A stretch of DNA of 64,000 nucleotides from Sphingomonas sp. BK580. GTDB lineage: Bacteria > Pseudomonadota > Alphaproteobacteria > Sphingomonadales > Sphingomonadaceae. A program made the translations under genes and the position numbers. The notes under the pieces were generated by a model, which saw only the letters and a program-made list of their open reading frames with translations, searched no databases and had not been told where the DNA came from. Positions within the stretch are counted from its first letter, which is position 1. Each line of letters begins with the position of its first letter. Location of the stretch: NCBI RefSeq assembly GCF_014194975.1, contig NZ_JACIAY010000004.1, positions 1 through 64,000 on the forward strand, read 5' to 3'. Shown here piece by piece: positions 8,470-17,293 of the stretch.

Positions 8470-10098
8470 ATGACACAGCGCTACGACGCGATCATCATCG
8501 GCGGGGGGCACAACGGCCTGGTCTGCGCCTTCTACCTCGCGCGCGCGGGCCTCAAGGTGCGCGTGCTCGAGCGGCGCCACGTCGTCGGTGGCGCGGCGGT
8601 GACCGAGGAGTTCCACCCCGGCTTCCGCAACTCCACTGCCAGCTACACCGTCAGCCTGCTGCGCCCCAAGGTGATCGCGGACATGAAGCTGCACGATCGC
8701 GGCTATCGCATCATCGAGCGCACGATCAGCAACTTCTTCCCCTTCCCGGACACCTATCTCACGCTCGGCGGGGGCACGCAGCGCACCCAGGCGCAGTTCG
8801 CGCGCTTCAGCCAGCGCGACGCCGACGCCTACCCCGCCTATGATGCCGCGCTGGAGCGTGTCGCGCAGGTGCTGCGCGACCTCGCGCTCGAGATCCCGCC
8901 CAACGCCGGCGGCGGGCTGCTCGAGCTGGTCAGCGCGGCGCGCCAGGCCTGGCCGCTCGCCAAGCTCGACATCGCCGCGCAGCGCGACCTGCTCGACGTC
9001 TTCACGAAGTCGGCGCGCGACTTCCTCGACGGCTGGTACGAGGACGATCACGTCAAGACCGCCTTCGCCTTCGACGCGGTGGTGGGCAATTACGCCGGCG
9101 TGTCGACGCCGGGCTCGGCCTATGTGCTGCTCCACCACGTCTTCGGCGAGGTGAACGGCAAGTACGGCGCATGGGGCCATTCGGTCGGCGGCATGGGGGC
9201 GATCACCCAGGCGATGGCCGCGGCCTGCCTCGCCGAGGGCGTCGAGATCAGCGTGGACGCGCCGGTCGCGCGCGTGCTGGTCGACGGCGGACGCGCCGCG
9301 GGCGTGGTGCTGGAGAGCGGCGAGGAGATCGTCGCGCCGATCGTCGCCGCCAACGTCGGCCCGGCGATGCTGTACCGCCAGATGATCGCGGGCCACGAGC
9401 TGCCCGACGATTTCCGCCGCCGCGTCGCCGGGTTCAAGACCGGCTCGGGCACGTTCCGGATGAACGTGGCGCTGAGCGAGCTGCCCGACTTCACCGTGCT
9501 GCCCGGGCGCGAGCGCGCCGAGCACCATACCGCCGGTATCATCATCGCGCCGGGCATGGACTATATGGACCGCGCCTATGACGACGCGCGCGTCCACGGC
9601 TGGTCGCGCCAGCCGATCGTCGAGATGAAGATCCCCAGCACGGTCGACGACAGCCTCGCCCCGCCGGGGCAGCACGTCGCCAGCCTGTTCTGCCAGCAGT
9701 TCGCGCCCGAGCTGCCGCCCGGTCCTGACGGCGAAGCGCGGAGCTGGGACGAGGTGCGCGAGGAGGTCGCCGATCACATCATCGACACCGTCACCGCCCA
9801 TGCGCCCAACTTCAAGGCGAGCGTGATCGCGCGCCAGATCCACTCGCCGCTCGACCTGGAGCGCAAGTTCGGGCTGATCGGCGGCGACATCTTCCACGGG
9901 CGCATGAGCCTCGACCAGCTCTGGTCGGCGCGCCCGGTGCTCGGCCACGGCGACTATCGTGCGCCGATCCGCGGACTGTACATGTGCGGCTCGGGCGCGC
10001 ATCCGGGCGGCGGCGTGACCGGTGCGCCCGGCCACAATGCCGCGCACGCCATCCTCGCCGACCGGCGGCTCAGCGCGCGCTGGCGCCGCCGCGCCTGA
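8470..10098 (+). CDS. NAD(P)/FAD-dependent oxidoreductase, phytoene-desaturase-like (PYROXD2 type)
   Basis: A 542-residue flavoprotein. A Rossmann dinucleotide site is at residues 5-32 (YDAIIIGGGHNGLVCAFYLA, with ERR ending the second strand). The family's C-terminal FAD signature is GLYMCGSGAHPGGGVTGAPG. It groups with the CrtI/PYROXD2-like amine-oxidase superfamily, not with carotenoid pathway genes here. It is co-directional with the Rieske gene 203 bp upstream, so it may act later in the same pathway; it is not a typical Rieske reductase. ATG 8470 begins the dinucleotide fold directly and follows a GGGGGCACC leader. The last 29 bases overlap the 3' end of the opposing permease. Confidence 0.8.
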   Translation: MTQRYDAIIIGGGHNGLVCAFYLARAGLKVRVLERRHVVGGAAVTEEFHPGFRNSTASYTVSLLRPKVIADMKLHDRGYRIIERTISNFFPFPDTYLTLGGGTQRTQAQFARFSQRDADAYPAYDAALERVAQVLRDLALEIPPNAGGGLLELVSAARQAWPLAKLDIAAQRDLLDVFTKSARDFLDGWYEDDHVKTAFAFDAVVGNYAGVSTPGSAYVLLHHVFGEVNGKYGAWGHSVGGMGAITQAMAAACLAEGVEISVDAPVARVLVDGGRAAGVVLESGEEIVAPIVAANVGPAMLYRQMIAGHELPDDFRRRVAGFKTGSGTFRMNVALSELPDFTVLPGRERAEHHTAGIIIAPGMDYMDRAYDDARVHGWSRQPIVEMKIPSTVDDSLAPPGQHVASLFCQQFAPELPPGPDGEARSWDEVREEVADHIIDTVTAHAPNFKASVIARQIHSPLDLERKFGLIGGDIFHGRMSLDQLWSARPVLGHGDYRAPIRGLYMCGSGAHPGGGVTGAPGHNAAHAILADRRLSARWRRRA

Positions 10099-11377
10099 CC
10101 GCGAGGTAGACCGGCACGCCGGCGAGCAGCAGCACCAGCGCCCAGCCGTTCGCCTCCGCGCCCAGCCCGTAGGACAACCAGCCGACGAACACCGCCGCGA
10201 TCACGCTGACGACGCGCGCGGCGGGGTCGTCGCGCAGCAGCTTCACCGCGGCGAGCGCGCTGGCGAGATAGGCCAGCATGCCCGCGGCGAGCGACACCGA
10301 GGCGACGAAGGCGAACAGGTCGCCCATGCCGCGCGTGAAATTGGCGAGGGTCACCGCGGTGACGAGCAACCCCGCGACGACATGCGCGCGCGCCGGCGTG
10401 CCCTGCGCGGTCTCGCGCGCGAACCAGCGCGGGAAGACGCCGCCCTGCGCCATCGCGCGCGGCACCTCGCCCTGGAGCAGCACGAAGCCGTTGAGCGTGC
10501 CCAGCGCGCTGATCGCGGCGAACAGCGCGACCACCTGCGCGACGCCGCCGCCGAAGCCGAGGCCGAGGAACGCCGCGATCGGCGCGGGCGAGGCGGCGAC
10601 GGTGGCCCGCGGCATGAGCGCGGTGATCGCGCTCGACACGATCAGGTAGATGACGCCAACGGCGGCGGTGCCGACCAACGTGGCGCGAGGGACGATCCGC
10701 CGTGCATCGGCGACGCGGTCGGCCGGTACCGTCGCCGACTCGACGCCGAGGAAGCCCCAGAAGGTCAGCGCCGCCGCGCCGGCGGTGCCCGTCACCGTCA
10801 GCGGCACCGCGACCTCGTGCGACACCGCGGCACCGCGCGTCAGCAGCAGCCACGCGGCGAGCAGCACCACCGCGGCGAGCGGCACCAGCTTGATCACCAT
10901 CGTCGTCATCTGCAGCTTCACCGCGAGATCGACGCCGCGGATGTTGACCAGCACCGCCAGCCACACCAGCACCACCGCGGCGATCGCGGCGTGCGGCGCC
11001 AGCGCGGGGAAGGCGAGGCTGAGCGCGCTCACCACCGCCACCGCCACCGCGCCGTTGCCCGCCCAGACCAGCGTCCAGTAGCTCCACGCCGTGGCGAAGC
11101 CGATCACCGGCCCGAACGCGGCGTCGGCATAGGCATAGGGCCCGCCCGCGCGCGGGATCGCGGCGGCGAGCCGCGCGAACACGAACGACAGCGTCATCGC
11201 CCCCGCGATCGTCACCACCCAGCCGAGCGTGGCGTTGGCCCCCAGCGGCGCCAGCGTCGCGGGCAGCAGGTAGATGCCCGAGCCGATCAGATTGCCCATC
11301 ACCAGCGCCAGCAGGCCCCAGAAGGTGAGCGCGCGGCTTGATCGCGCGGCCTCGGCGTGATTGTCTCGGTCTTCCAT
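10070..11377 (-). CDS. APC-superfamily amino acid/polyamine permease
   Basis: A 435-residue inner-membrane transporter with about 12 hydrophobic segments. The first-helix substrate motif GNLIGSGIYLLP and TFWGFLGVESA in helix six resemble AdiC/CadB/PotE antiporters of the basic amino acid/polyamine (APA) branch. Possible cargoes include arginine, polyamines, other amino acids or betaine-like compounds linked to the adjacent Rieske cluster. The ATG at 11377 overlaps, on the other strand, the ATG of the sulfotransferase gene within the tetranucleotide CATG. Its stop lies inside the end of the convergent flavin oxidoreductase. Confidence 0.85.
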   Translation of the reverse strand: MEDRDNHAEAARSSRALTFWGLLALVMGNLIGSGIYLLPATLAPLGANATLGWVVTIAGAMTLSFVFARLAAAIPRAGGPYAYADAAFGPVIGFATAWSYWTLVWAGNGAVAVAVVSALSLAFPALAPHAAIAAVVLVWLAVLVNIRGVDLAVKLQMTTMVIKLVPLAAVVLLAAWLLLTRGAAVSHEVAVPLTVTGTAGAAALTFWGFLGVESATVPADRVADARRIVPRATLVGTAAVGVIYLIVSSAITALMPRATVAASPAPIAAFLGLGFGGGVAQVVALFAAISALGTLNGFVLLQGEVPRAMAQGGVFPRWFARETAQGTPARAHVVAGLLVTAVTLANFTRGMGDLFAFVASVSLAAGMLAYLASALAAVKLLRDDPAARVVSVIAAVFVGWLSYGLGAEANGWALVLLLAGVPVYLAVRRGGASAR

Positions 11378-12974
11378 GTCCCTCGTGTCTGTCCGCGAAC
11401 CCCGGCGTCTGCCGCCCCTGCTAGTCGACGCGGCGCTGGCGCTCCACGACAATCGCCTGGACGTCGCCGAGCCGCTGCTCCGCGACTACCTTAAGCGGGA
11501 TCCGTTCGACGCGCGCGCGATCCGAATGCTCGCCGAGCTGGCGGGGCGGCTCGGGCGCAACCGCGACGCCGAGACGCTGCTGCGCCGCGCGCTCGAGCTG
11601 GCACCCGGCTTCACCGCGGCGCGCGCCAATCTCGCGATCGTGCTCTATCGCCAGAACCGGCCGACCGAGGCGCTGGCCGAGCTCGACGCGCTGCTCGCGA
11701 TCGAGCCCGGGCATCTCGGCCACGCCAACCTCAAGGCCGCGGCGCTGGGGCGGCTCGGCGGGTTCGACGAGGCGATCGCCCTGTACGAGCGCGTGCTCGC
11801 CGCCGCCCCGGCACAGCCCAAGGTGTGGATGAGCTTAGGCCATATGCTCAAGACGGTCGGGCGCCAGGCCGAGGGGGTCGCCGCCTATCGCCGCGCGATC
11901 GCGCTGCGTCCGGTGCTCGGCGAGGCGTGGTGGAGCCTCGCCAATCTCAAGACGGTGCGCTTCGACGATGGCGACGTCGCGGCGATGGAGCGCGCGCTGG
12001 CCGAGGCGGGTGAGGACGAGGACCGCTTCCACCTCGACTTCGCGCTCGGCAAGGCGTGGGAGGAGCGCGGCGAGGCCGATCGCGCCTTCGCCCACTATGT
12101 CGCGGGCAACGCGCTGCGGCGGCGCGGCATCGTCTACGACGCGGACGCGACGGCGGCGTTCGTCGACGCCAGCGTCGCGCTCGCCACGCCCGACTTCTTC
12201 GCCACGCGCAGCGGCTGGGGCTGCCCGGCGCGCGACCCGATCTTCGTGCTCGGCATGCCGCGCGCCGGCTCCACCCTGGTGGAGCAGATCCTCGCCTCGC
12301 ACAGCCAGGTCGAGGGGACGACCGAGCTCCCCGATCTGCCGGCGATGGCGCGTCGCCTCGACGATTACCCCGGCGGCCTGAGCTCGCTCACCGCCGAGCG
12401 CGCGCGCGAGCTGGGCGAGGACTATCTGCGCCGCGCGGCGGTGCAGCGGCGCACCGACCGGCCGTTCTTCGTCGACAAGCTACCCAACAACTGGGCGCAC
12501 GTGCCGCTGATCCGGCTGATCCTGCCGAACGCCACGATCATCGACGCGCGCCGCGAGCCGCGCGCCTGCTGCTTCTCCAACTACAAGCAGCATTTCGCGC
12601 GCGGGCAGGGGTTCAGCTACGATCTCGCCGACATGGGGCGCTACTATCGCGACTATGTGCGGCTGATGGCACGCGTCGACGCGGTGCAGCCGGGTGCGGT
12701 GCACCGCGTGATCCACGAGGAGCTGGTCGACTCGCCCGAGCCGGTGATCCGTGCGCTGCTCACGGCGTGCGGGCTCGACTACGAGGACGCGTGCCTCAGC
12801 TTTCACGCGACCGAGCGCGCGGTGCGGACCGCCTCGTCCGAGCAGGTGCGACAGCCGCTCTTCCGCGGCGGCGACCGCGCCTGGCGCCCGTTCGCCGAGC
12901 ATCTCGGCCCGCTAGAGGCGGCGTTGGGGGAGGTGGTCGCGGCCTATCCGGAGGTGCCGGCCGAGGTGGCGTGA
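11376..12974 (+). CDS. TPR-repeat sulfotransferase family protein
   Basis: A 532-residue two-part protein. Residues about 15-220 are tetratricopeptide repeats (for example DALLAIEPGHLGHANLKAAALGR). Residues about 285-520 form a sulfotransferase domain, opened by the PAPS-binding loop PIFVLGMPRAGSTLVEQIL. A second conserved segment, VDKLPNNWAHVPLIRLILPNA, follows. Such TPR-sulfotransferases are common in Sphingomonadales; the acceptor is unknown. No glycan gene cluster surrounds it. The start codon overlaps head-to-head with that of the permease, leaving no intergenic space, so its promoter must lie inside the permease gene unless a later start (for example GTG in LVSVREPRR) is used. Confidence 0.85.
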   Translation: MSLVSVREPRRLPPLLVDAALALHDNRLDVAEPLLRDYLKRDPFDARAIRMLAELAGRLGRNRDAETLLRRALELAPGFTAARANLAIVLYRQNRPTEALAELDALLAIEPGHLGHANLKAAALGRLGGFDEAIALYERVLAAAPAQPKVWMSLGHMLKTVGRQAEGVAAYRRAIALRPVLGEAWWSLANLKTVRFDDGDVAAMERALAEAGEDEDRFHLDFALGKAWEERGEADRAFAHYVAGNALRRRGIVYDADATAAFVDASVALATPDFFATRSGWGCPARDPIFVLGMPRAGSTLVEQILASHSQVEGTTELPDLPAMARRLDDYPGGLSSLTAERARELGEDYLRRAAVQRRTDRPFFVDKLPNNWAHVPLIRLILPNATIIDARREPRACCFSNYKQHFARGQGFSYDLADMGRYYRDYVRLMARVDAVQPGAVHRVIHEELVDSPEPVIRALLTACGLDYEDACLSFHATERAVRTASSEQVRQPLFRGGDRAWRPFAEHLGPLEAALGEVVAAYPEVPAEVA

Positions 12975-12998
12975 GCGGCATCTGGCTCCCGTTGGGGG

Positions 12999-13085
12999 GT
13001 GCTCCGGCTCGCGCAGGAGGCCAGAGCCATGCTCGTTCGGCCGCGGCCCCGGGTTCCTGCGTGCGCAGGGACGAGCAGCGATGGT
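12999..13085. repeat. REP-like palindromic element, type C
   Basis: The left arm resembles GCTCCxGCxCGCGCAGGAGGCCAGAGC, and the right arm reads GGTTCCTGCGTGCGCAGGGACGAGCAGCGATGG. It is a diverged relative of the element at 20937. It fills the convergent gap between the sulfotransferase and GAF genes. Confidence 0.6.
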
Positions 13086-13111
13086 TTGAAGACCTTCCCG
13101 CACCGACGCCG

Positions 13112-13600
13112 CTACGCACCCAGCCGAACCGCCGCGACGCGGGCGAGCCGCTCCAGCGCGCGGCACTGCGGCTCAGGCGGCGCGGCGCGTGGGCGCTGGT
13201 CCACCGCGCACAGCATGCCGAGGGCAGCGCCGTTCACGTCGACCAGCGCGGCGCCGACGTAGAACCGCACCGCCTCGGGCCCCTGCGCGATCGGCAGGCG
13301 CGCGAACCGCGCGTCGGCGTGGAGATCAGGGATGCACAGCACGCGGTCCGGCTCGGTCATACCGTGCGCACAGACGCACTCGTGGCGCTCGAGCCCGTGC
13401 AGCCGCGAGTTGAAGCGTCCGGCGACCCACAGCCGCTCGTCGACGATCGTGATCAGCGCGGCGGGTGTGCCGACCAGACCGGCCGCAGCGGCGGCGATCT
13501 CGTCGAGCTCCTCGGCGAGGCTTTCCCAGTCGGCGCGCCGCGCCCGTGCGAGGGGCGAGGGGCGGGGGGCGGGGGCACGCGGGCTGGACCAGAGACGCAT
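13112..13600 (-). CDS. GAF-domain protein
   Basis: A 162-residue soluble protein that is almost entirely one GAF sensor domain (about residues 30-160). Visible GAF segments are ALITIVDERLWVAGRF, ERHECVCAHGMTEPD and VRFYVGAALVDVNGAALGMLCAVD. It resembles stand-alone GAF proteins of sphingomonads, possibly redox or small-molecule sensors; the CVCAH motif could be redox-active. It is divergent from a hybrid histidine kinase 105 bp away, so it may be functionally linked. The start is doubtful: a much better ribosome site (GGAGGAAC) precedes an out-of-frame ATG at 13622, and a run of C residues lies between, so a frameshift is possible. Confidence 0.75.
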   Translation of the reverse strand: MRLWSSPRAPAPRPSPLARARRADWESLAEELDEIAAAAAGLVGTPAALITIVDERLWVAGRFNSRLHGLERHECVCAHGMTEPDRVLCIPDLHADARFARLPIAQGPEAVRFYVGAALVDVNGAALGMLCAVDQRPRAAPPEPQCRALERLARVAAVRLGA

Positions 13601-13705
13601 GGTGACTCGTCGATCGAGGGCATGTTCCTCCTAGCGCCACGGCGTGAACAAGCCGTTCCGCTCACGCTGTCAGGAAATTAACCACGAGACGCTAGCTCGT
13701 CGGGC

Positions 13706-16240
13706 ATGCGCCGTTCGCCCGCACTCACGTCCTTGATGGGCTCCGGCCCCTCGCTGATCGCCGGTTTCACCTTGCTGGTGAGCTGCGGCGGCAGCGCCGC
13801 ACTACTGGCGGCGCAGAGCCGCTCGGCGTTCGCCTGGGTGCAGCACACGTTCGAGGTCGGCGCCGCGCTCGACGCGGTGCAGATCCAGGCGATGCGGGCC
13901 GAGATCAACCGGCGCGGCTATGTCATGACCGGCGACACCGTGCAGCGCGCCACCTACGCGCGCTCGGTCGCGCGCGCGCGCCCCGCGCTGACGCGGCTCG
14001 AGCAGATGGTGGCGGACAATCCAGCGCAGCGCGCCAACGTGGCGGGGCTGCGCGGTCGGCTGAGCGGCCGGTTCGACGAGATGGCGCTGGCCGTGCGCTG
14101 GCGCGACGAGGGGCGCACCGCCGCCGCGGTCGCGCTCACCGGATCGGCGGCCGGCAAGCAGGGCACAGCGGCCGTGGTGGCGGCGCTGGCCCGCGTGCGC
14201 GACGCCGAGCAACGCCTGCTCGTCGCACGCAAGGCACGCATCGCTCGGCTGGAACGGCTCGGGATCGCGACCGGGCTCGCCAGCGCGACGCTGCTGCTCG
14301 CGCTCGCCGCCTTCGTCCACCGCGAGCGCCGCCGCCAATTCGCCGACCTTGAGCGCGCGCACGCGCGGCTCGCGCAGGACATGCAGCTACGCGAGCGTGC
14401 CGAGGCCGAACTGGCGCTGCTCGCCGCCAACGCCACCGACGCGGTGATCCGGCTCGGGCGCGACGGCGTCTGCCTCTATGCCTCACCGTCGGCGCAGGAG
14501 ACGTTCGGCGCGCCGCCGGCGGCGCTGATCGGCGAGCCGCTCCACCGCTTCGTCCATCGTGACGACCGCGCCGCGGTCTCCGCCAGCTTCGCGCGACTGA
14601 TCGCGGGCGAGGCGCTGCGCGACGTGGTGACCTGTCGTCAGGCGCCGCGCGAGCTCGACGAGGGGGCTGAGAGCGAGGAGACGACGCGCTGGCTCGAGGC
14701 GAGCGTGCGCGCGATCGTCGACGTGCCGGGCCGGCCGCCGCGCGGCGTCATCGCGGCGGTGCGCGACATCACCGCGCGCAAGCGGCTCGAACTGGCGCTG
14801 GAGGGCGCGCGCGCCAGTGCCGAGGTGGCGACCCAGGCCAAGTCGAGCTTCCTCGCCAACATGAGCCATGAGATCCGCACGCCGATGAACGGCGTGCTCG
14901 GCTTCACCGACCTGCTGCTCGCCGCCTCGCCGACCGAGGAGCAGCGCCGCTACCTCGAGCTGATGGCCGATTCCGGTCGAGCGATGATGCGGCTGCTCAA
15001 CGACATCCTCGATCTCGCCAAGGTCGAGGCGGGCGAGATGCGGCTGAGCGAGGAGCCGCTCGATCTGCGCCACGTGCTGCGGCGATGCGTCGGTCTGATG
15101 ACCGCGGTGGCCGAGCAGAAGGGATTGTCGCTGCGGCTCGAACTGGCACCCGAGCTACCGGCGCGCCTGCTCGGCGACCCGCTGCGCTACCGCCAGATCG
15201 TGCTCAACCTGCTCGGCAACGCGATCAAGTTCACCCCCGCGGGCGAGGTGGTGGTGCGCGCCGAGGTCGGCGGCGGGCGCTTGCGCGTCAGCGTCGCCGA
15301 CAGCGGCATCGGCATCGCGCCCGAGCGGCTCGACGCGATCTTCGAGGAGTTCGCGCAGGCGGACCGCACGACCGAGCGGCAATATGGCGGCACCGGCCTG
15401 GGATTGGCGGTGAGCGCGAAGCTGGCGGGGCTGATGGACGGCTCACTCGGTGTCGCGAGTGCGCCGGGGCAGGGCGCGACCTTCACGCTCGACGTCCCAC
15501 TGCGCGCCGCCGAGGCGACGGAAGAGAACGTGCCTGTGCCGACGCCATCGACCGCCACGGCGCCGGGCGGTGCGGCGCGCGTCCTGATCGCCGAGGATCA
15601 CGACATCAACCAGGAGCTCGTGGTCGCGGTCGCGCGCCAGATCGGTCTCGAGGCGACGCTGGTGAGCGACGGCGACGAGGTACTGCCGGCGGTCACCGCG
15701 GCGGTCGCGGCGGGTAAGCCGTATGCGCTCGTTCTGATGGACATGCAGATGCCGCGCATGGACGGGATCGAGGCGACGCGCGGGCTGCGCGCCGCCGGCT
15801 ACGACGCCGCGACGCTGCCGGTGGTGGCGCTGACCGCCAATGCCTTCGCCGACGACATCGCGGCCTGCCGCGCCGCAGGGATGCAGGCGCATGTCGCCAA
15901 ACCGCTGCGTGCCGCGGAGCTGGCCGAGGCGGTGGGACGCTTCGTGGTCGCATCCGCGCCCGCGGCGACCCCGTCGCGCGCGGCGATCAGCCCCTCGCTG
16001 CGGGCGCGCTTCGAAGCACGCACCGACGCTGCCCTCGCGGCCTTGCAGGCACTGGCGGACGGCACGTCGGTGAGGGAGGAGGCGCTCGACGGCCTGCACA
16101 AATTGGCCGGCACGGCCCGGCTGTTCGACCGCGAGCGGCTGGGCGAGCTCGCCGCCGCGCTGGAGGACCGGCTGACGCGCGAGGCGCTACCAGACGAGGA
16201 GCTGCGCGCCGCCGTGAGAGAGTTGCGCGACGCCGCGTGA
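13706..16240 (+). CDS. Hybrid sensor histidine kinase (PAS-HisKA-HATPase-REC-Hpt)
   Basis: An 844-residue membrane sensor carrying a phosphorelay in one chain. It has a TM helix at about residues 12-33, a CHASE3-like helical periplasmic region to about 180, and a TM helix at about 187-206. A PAS domain spans about 235-355. The HisKA phosphoacceptor is His388 in MSHEIRTPMNG, followed by HATPase motifs (NAIKF, DSGIGI, GGTGLGL). The receiver Asp679 lies in LVLMDMQMPRMDG. A C-terminal histidine phosphotransfer segment has His798 in LHKLAGTARLF. No response regulator with a DNA-binding output lies beside it, so phosphate must pass to a distant partner. Its downstream neighbour is convergent. Confidence 0.9.
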   Translation: MRRSPALTSLMGSGPSLIAGFTLLVSCGGSAALLAAQSRSAFAWVQHTFEVGAALDAVQIQAMRAEINRRGYVMTGDTVQRATYARSVARARPALTRLEQMVADNPAQRANVAGLRGRLSGRFDEMALAVRWRDEGRTAAAVALTGSAAGKQGTAAVVAALARVRDAEQRLLVARKARIARLERLGIATGLASATLLLALAAFVHRERRRQFADLERAHARLAQDMQLRERAEAELALLAANATDAVIRLGRDGVCLYASPSAQETFGAPPAALIGEPLHRFVHRDDRAAVSASFARLIAGEALRDVVTCRQAPRELDEGAESEETTRWLEASVRAIVDVPGRPPRGVIAAVRDITARKRLELALEGARASAEVATQAKSSFLANMSHEIRTPMNGVLGFTDLLLAASPTEEQRRYLELMADSGRAMMRLLNDILDLAKVEAGEMRLSEEPLDLRHVLRRCVGLMTAVAEQKGLSLRLELAPELPARLLGDPLRYRQIVLNLLGNAIKFTPAGEVVVRAEVGGGRLRVSVADSGIGIAPERLDAIFEEFAQADRTTERQYGGTGLGLAVSAKLAGLMDGSLGVASAPGQGATFTLDVPLRAAEATEENVPVPTPSTATAPGGAARVLIAEDHDINQELVVAVARQIGLEATLVSDGDEVLPAVTAAVAAGKPYALVLMDMQMPRMDGIEATRGLRAAGYDAATLPVVALTANAFADDIAACRAAGMQAHVAKPLRAAELAEAVGRFVVASAPAATPSRAAISPSLRARFEARTDAALAALQALADGTSVREEALDGLHKLAGTARLFDRERLGELAAALEDRLTREALPDEELRAAVRELRDAA

Positions 16241-16267
16241 GCCATCCGCCTGGAGTGCACCGTAGCT

Positions 16268-16327
16268 CACTTTTGTCGCAAAAAGTGCGCCCCGCCGGCG
16301 TGAACGGAGCGGCGCGCGCGCCGCTCC
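16268..16327. terminator. Bidirectional terminator region with two hairpins
   Basis: CACTTTT-gtcgca-AAAAGTG (16268-16287) and a perfect 22-bp palindrome at 16306-16327 (ends GGAGCGGCGCG/CGCGCCGCTCC) occupy the gap between convergent genes. The first carries A/T-rich arms on both strands, as for a bidirectional intrinsic terminator. Confidence 0.55.
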
Positions 16328-16336
16328 GGGTCGGCG

Positions 16337-16681
16337 CTAGCGTTCGCCGTCGGCCTTGCCGGTGAGCGGCGGGCCGTCGCCGCCGCTGCGATCCTCCTCG
16401 AGATCCTCTCCGGGGTTCCCACCGCCCGCGCCCGAGCCGCTGCCGTGGACCTCGCCGCTTGCCGGATCGAACGACGCGCGCCGGCCATTCTCCGGCGGCA
16501 GCGCGGGGTCTCCCGCGCCCACCCGCGAGCCGGCGGGCGCGACCGAACCTGCCGGCATCTGCTCACCGAGCTTGTGCTCGTCCTCTCGGCTGTAGCCCTG
16601 GCCGAACGTCCCGTCGTCCTTGTCGAACGCGGGCCGGCGGTGGTGTTCGGGGTCAGCGGTGCGGTGGCGATCGTCAGTCAT
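16337..16681 (-). CDS. Small hydrophilic, probably disordered protein
   Basis: A 114-residue protein rich in Gly, Asp, Glu, Arg and Pro, with almost no hydrophobic core and no signal or membrane segment. It looks intrinsically disordered, like stress-related or desiccation-related hypotheticals of Sphingomonas. That resemblance is compositional only. Support for it being a gene is a GAGGTGGG ribosome site before ATG 16681 and terminator-like hairpins after its stop. The product is of low complexity, so a shadow reading cannot be fully excluded. Confidence 0.6.
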   Translation of the reverse strand: MTDDRHRTADPEHHRRPAFDKDDGTFGQGYSREDEHKLGEQMPAGSVAPAGSRVGAGDPALPPENGRRASFDPASGEVHGSGSGAGGGNPGEDLEEDRSGGDGPPLTGKADGER

Positions 16682-16817
16682 CCCACCTCAACGCACCTTT
16701 CGGGTCCGCGATCCGCGACGCTGGACCGCCATCGCGCTGGCACGAAGGTGGAAGCCTTCGCTGGTCGCCACGCCGTCGATGTGCTAGAGCCTCGCATTAG
16801 CGTTATGGGGCGATGTG

Positions 16818-16922
16818 ATGGGTAGAGAAGACGTACGCACGACGAGGCACCTGGGTGATCAGGTCGACACCAGTTACGTCTCTGAGCCCGCTCGGGTGTC
16901 GGGATCATGGCGACGCCCGTGA
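16818..16922 (+). CDS. Possible 34-residue leader peptide
   Basis: A short reading frame (MGREDVRTTRHLGDQVDTSY at its start) that ends 14 bases inside the next gene. It has mixed composition unlike the Arg/Pro-rich shadows of this genome, and GGGGCGATGTG precedes it. Overlap with the start at 16907 would allow translational coupling. It could equally be chance. Confidence 0.25.
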   Translation: MGREDVRTTRHLGDQVDTSYVSEPARVSGSWRRP

Positions 16923-17293
16923 TCGTGACCGCGCCGCTTCCCGCCGCGCTGCTCGCGCGCGCGGCGCGCTGCTGGCGGCGGGCGCGCGACTCGCACGCGC
17001 CGGCGCAGCAGCGGCTGTACGCCTTGCTGGCCCCGCTCGGCTACGGGATGATGGCGCCGGTGATCGACAGCGTGATGACGCTGGGCGAGGTCTGCCTCGG
17101 GCGTCAGCTCTTTGGCTGCTGCGCGCTCAGCCGCGACGGTGACGAGGCGCTGCTGTGCGCGCTGCTCGCCGACCCGGCGCGTCTTGACCGATTGCCGCAC
17201 TGCCGCTTCTGTCCTGACCGCCGCTGGCGCGAGCGGCGCGAGCTGTTCGCGGGCGCGTTGCGCTCGGCGCGGGTGATGGCGGCGCTGGCATGA
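16907..17293 (+). CDS. Hypothetical protein, 128 residues
   Basis: A soluble, Arg/Leu/Ala-rich protein with paired cysteines near the middle (LFGCCALSRDGDE) and a C-terminal CRFCPDR that could bind a metal or iron-sulfur cluster. I do not recognise the family. Coherent hydrophobic spacing and third-position GC suggest that it is real. A GGGATC leader offers only a weak ribosome site. Its stop overlaps the ATG of a 28-codon frame (ATGA at 17290). The next gene downstream is a HAD hydrolase, with no obvious functional tie. Confidence 0.55.
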   Translation: MATPVIVTAPLPAALLARAARCWRRARDSHAPAQQRLYALLAPLGYGMMAPVIDSVMTLGEVCLGRQLFGCCALSRDGDEALLCALLADPARLDRLPHCRFCPDRRWRERRELFAGALRSARVMAALA

